A model generated the notes under the pieces. The model searched no databases. It was not told the origin of the DNA and saw only the letters and a program-made list of their open reading frames with translations. A stretch of DNA of 7,966 nucleotides from Betaproteobacteria bacterium. Its GTDB lineage: Bacteria > Pseudomonadota > Gammaproteobacteria > Burkholderiales > SG8-39. Shown here in pieces: positions 5,940 through 7,966 of the stretch. The stretch is taken from assembly GCA_011391185.1 (NCBI GenBank), contig JAABRB010000151.1:1-7966 (forward strand), given 5' to 3'. Both the position numbers and the translations under genes were made by a program. Position 1 is the stretch's first letter; the number at the start of each line of letters is the position of its first letter.

Positions 5940-7883
5940 ATGGCAAAAATCATCGGCATTGATCTGGGCACCACGAACTCCTGCGTCGCCATCATGGAGG
6001 GAGGCAAGCCCAAAGTCATCGAGAACTCCGAAGGCACCCGCACGACCCCCTCCATCGTCGCCTACATGGAAGACGGCGAGGTGCTGTGCGGTGCGCCGGC
6101 CAAGCGCCAGGCGGTGACGAATCCGAAGAACACGCTCTACGCGGTGAAGCGCCTGATCGGCCGCCGCTTCGAGGAGAAAGAGGTCCAGAAGGACATCAAC
6201 ATGATGCCCTACTCGATCGTACGCGCCGAGAACAGCGACGCCTGGGTGGAGGTGCGCGGCAAGAAGATCGCGCCGCCCGAGGTGTCCGCACAGGTGCTGC
6301 GCAAGATGAAGAAGACCGCCGAGGACTATCTCGGCGAGACCGTGACCGAGGCAGTGATCACTGTCCCGGCCTACTTCAACGATTCCCAGCGTCAGGCGAC
6401 CAAGGACGCGGGCCGCATCGCGGGCCTGGAAGTGAAGCGCATCATCAACGAGCCGACCGCAGCTGCGCTCGCGTTCGGCCTCGACAAGGGCGGGCGCAAG
6501 GACCAGAAGATCGCGGTCTATGACCTGGGCGGCGGCACTTTCGACGTCTCGATCATCGAGATCGCGGATGTCGAGGGTGAGAAGCAGTTCGAGGTGCTCG
6601 CGACGAACGGGGACACTTTCCTCGGCGGTGAGGACTTCGATCAGCGCGTGATCGAGTACATCGTGGGCGAGTTCAAGAAGGAGCAAGGAGTCGATCTCTC
6701 CAGGGACGTGCTCGCGCTGCAGCGCCTCAAGGAAGCGGCCGAGAAAGCAAAGATCGAACTTTCGAGCTCGCAGCAGACCGAGATCAACCTGCCCTACATC
6801 ACGGCGGATCAGAGCGGGCCGAAGCACCTGACGATGAAGATCACCCGCGCCAAGTTCGAGAACCTGGTCGAGGAGCTCATCAATCGCACGATCGAGCCGT
6901 GCCGCATAGCGGTCAAGGACGCCGGCGTGAAGGTCGGCGACATCAGCGACGTGATCCTGGTCGGCGGCATGACGCGCATGCCCAAGGTGCAGGAAAAGGT
7001 ACGCGAGTTCTTCGGCAAGGAACCGCGCAAGGACGTCAACCCCGACGAGGCCGTGGCGGTCGGCGCGGCGATCCAGGGCGGCGTCCTCAAGGGCGACGTC
7101 AAGGATGTGCTGCTGCTCGACGTCAGCCCGCTCACGCTCGGCATCGAGACGCTCGGTGGCGTGATGACCGGGCTCATCAAGCGCAACACCACGATCCCGA
7201 CCAAGGCGCAGCAGGTCTTCTCGACCGCCGACGACAACCAGAGCGCGGTGACGATCCATGTGCTGCAGGGCGAGCGCGAGATGGCGTCGGGCAACAAGAG
7301 CCTCGGCCAGTTCAATCTCGAAGGAATTCCGCTCGCGCCGCGCGGCATGCCGCAGATCGAGGTCGCGTTCGACATCGACGCGAATGGCATCCTCCACGTG
7401 TCGGCCAAGGACAAGGCGACCGGCAAGGAAAGCAAGATCACCATCAAGGCGAACTCCGGCCTCAACGAGGACGAGATCCAGCGCATGGTGAAGGACGCCG
7501 AGGCGCACGCCGAGGACGACCGCAAGGCGCACGAGCTGGTGAACGCGCGGAACCAGGCCGACAGCCTGGTGCACACGGTGAAGAAGTCGCTCGCCGAGCA
7601 CGGCGACAAGATCGGCGCTGAAGAAAAGGCGAAGATCGAGGCCGCGCTGAAGGATGCCGAGGAGGCGCTCAAGTCCGACGACAAGGCGACCATCGAGGCC
7701 AAGAGCCAGGCGCTGTCCGCTGCCTCGCAGAAGCTCGGCGAGAAGATGTACGCCGACGCGCAGGCGGCACAGGCCGGCGGCGCGCAGGGCGCACAACCAG
7801 GCGCCGCCGAGGCAGGCCAGCAGCAGAAGACCGACGAGAACGTCGTCGACGCCGAATTCACCGAGGTCAAGGACCAGAAGTGA
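5940..7883 (+). CDS. dnaK: Molecular chaperone DnaK (Hsp70)
   Basis: DnaK is the cytosolic Hsp70, an ATPase that binds exposed hydrophobic peptides, working with DnaJ and GrpE. The product is 647 aa, full length. The nucleotide-binding domain (1-about 385) shows all three Hsp70 signatures: IDLGTTNS (7-14), [14 protein letters not shown] (193-206, with Thr200 at the autophosphorylation position) and [14 protein letters not shown] (338-351). Catalytic Lys70 (YAVKRLIG) and [11 protein letters not shown] (170-180) are present. The interdomain linker [10 protein letters not shown] (389-398) leads to the substrate-binding beta domain ([10 protein letters not shown] onward) and a helical lid (about 507-605). 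A Gly/Ala/Gln-rich tail follows, ending with the conserved DAEFTEVKD, as in bacterial DnaK. AAGGA seven nt before ATG supports the start. It is probably transcribed with grpE from the sigma-32 promoter; I see no convincing separate promoter in the 66-nt gap. Confidence 0.99.
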   Translation: MAKIIGIDLGTTNSCVAIMEGGKPKVIENSEGTRTTPSIVAYMEDGEVLCGAPAKRQAVTNPKNTLYAVKRLIGRRFEEKEVQKDINMMPYSIVRAENSDAWVEVRGKKIAPPEVSAQVLRKMKKTAEDYLGETVTEAVITVPAYFNDSQRQATKDAGRIAGLEVKRIINEPTAAALAFGLDKGGRKDQKIAVYDLGGGTFDVSIIEIADVEGEKQFEVLATNGDTFLGGEDFDQRVIEYIVGEFKKEQGVDLSRDVLALQRLKEAAEKAKIELSSSQQTEINLPYITADQSGPKHLTMKITRAKFENLVEELINRTIEPCRIAVKDAGVKVGDISDVILVGGMTRMPKVQEKVREFFGKEPRKDVNPDEAVAVGAAIQGGVLKGDVKDVLLLDVSPLTLGIETLGGVMTGLIKRNTTIPTKAQQVFSTADDNQSAVTIHVLQGEREMASGNKSLGQFNLEGIPLAPRGMPQIEVAFDIDANGILHVSAKDKATGKESKITIKANSGLNEDEIQRMVKDAEAHAEDDRKAHELVNARNQADSLVHTVKKSLAEHGDKIGAEEKAKIEAALKDAEEALKSDDKATIEAKSQALSAASQKLGEKMYADAQAAQAGGAQGAQPGAAEAGQQQKTDENVVDAEFTEVKDQK

Positions 7884-7937
7884 ACGCGTGACGAACAGCG
7901 CGAGCGGTAGTTGGGTTTAGCGGGAAGGAGGGTAACG

Positions 7938-7961
7938 GGAGGAAACCAGCCGGTTTCCTCC
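7938..7961 (+). terminator. Perfect 10-bp hairpin downstream of dnaK
   Basis: GGAGGAAACC (7938-7947) and GGTTTCCTCC (7952-7961) pair perfectly around a 4-nt AGCC loop, 54 nt after the dnaK stop. Only five bases (TGTTC) follow before the window ends, so the presence of a T run cannot be judged. It is either the dnaK terminator or an attenuating/processing hairpin ahead of the expected dnaJ. The 7884-7937 stretch before it is purine-rich and holds no gene that I recognise. Confidence 0.6.
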
Positions 7962-7966
7962 TGTTC

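Noticed and set aside
5917..5945. CIRCE-like operator before dnaK
   Set aside because: Only the left half (AGCACTC) is similar; the position of the right half does not match GAGTGCTAA.
5895..7796. 633-codon open frame on the strand opposite dnaK
   Set aside because: Long antisense frames opposite dnaK are a common by-product of its GC-rich codon use. The translation is Leu/Arg/His-rich with no recognisable domain, and dnaK itself is unambiguous.
1..7966. CRISPR array, insertion sequence, prophage or defence genes
   Set aside because: All long coding regions are accounted for by housekeeping genes. I saw no regularly spaced repeats, transposase motifs or integrase.

Overview
This 8 kb stretch is GC-rich and almost fully coding. 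It looks like chromosomal DNA of a betaproteobacterium. That placement is an inference from gene order: nadK and recN run leftward, hrcA runs rightward from a shared 90 bp divergent promoter gap, and hemH sits between hrcA and the grpE-dnaK chaperone pair. The protein sequences (HrcA, NadK, DnaK) look typical of that group. I see no transposase, phage gene, CRISPR array or foreign-looking island.

Layout from left to right: a tRNA-Val(GAC) gene (minus); recN, a DNA-repair ATPase (minus); a 152 bp recN-nadK gap holding a degenerate second copy of the recN start and a strong perfect hairpin; nadK, NAD kinase (minus); the divergent gap; hrcA, a heat-shock repressor (plus); hemH, ferrochelatase (plus); a 143 bp gap with a good sigma-32 heat-shock promoter; grpE and dnaK (plus); and a perfect 10 bp hairpin after dnaK at the right edge.

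Functionally the right half is a stress/protein-folding cluster. HrcA represses heat-shock genes, and GrpE and DnaK are two parts of the DnaK-DnaJ-GrpE machine (dnaJ would be expected just beyond the right edge). HemH makes protoheme and travels with this cluster by conserved synteny. The left half is NAD(P) metabolism plus recombination repair.

I found no new multi-gene system. The part most worth a second look is the recN leader: about 75 bp carrying the recN start region is present twice, 125 bp apart and in different frames. The outer copy has the better ribosome-binding site and opens a 38-codon reading frame. That frame runs through the hairpin and stops 8 nt before the real recN start codon. 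It could be a decayed duplication, a recombination scar, an assembly artefact, or a translated leader that controls RecN.
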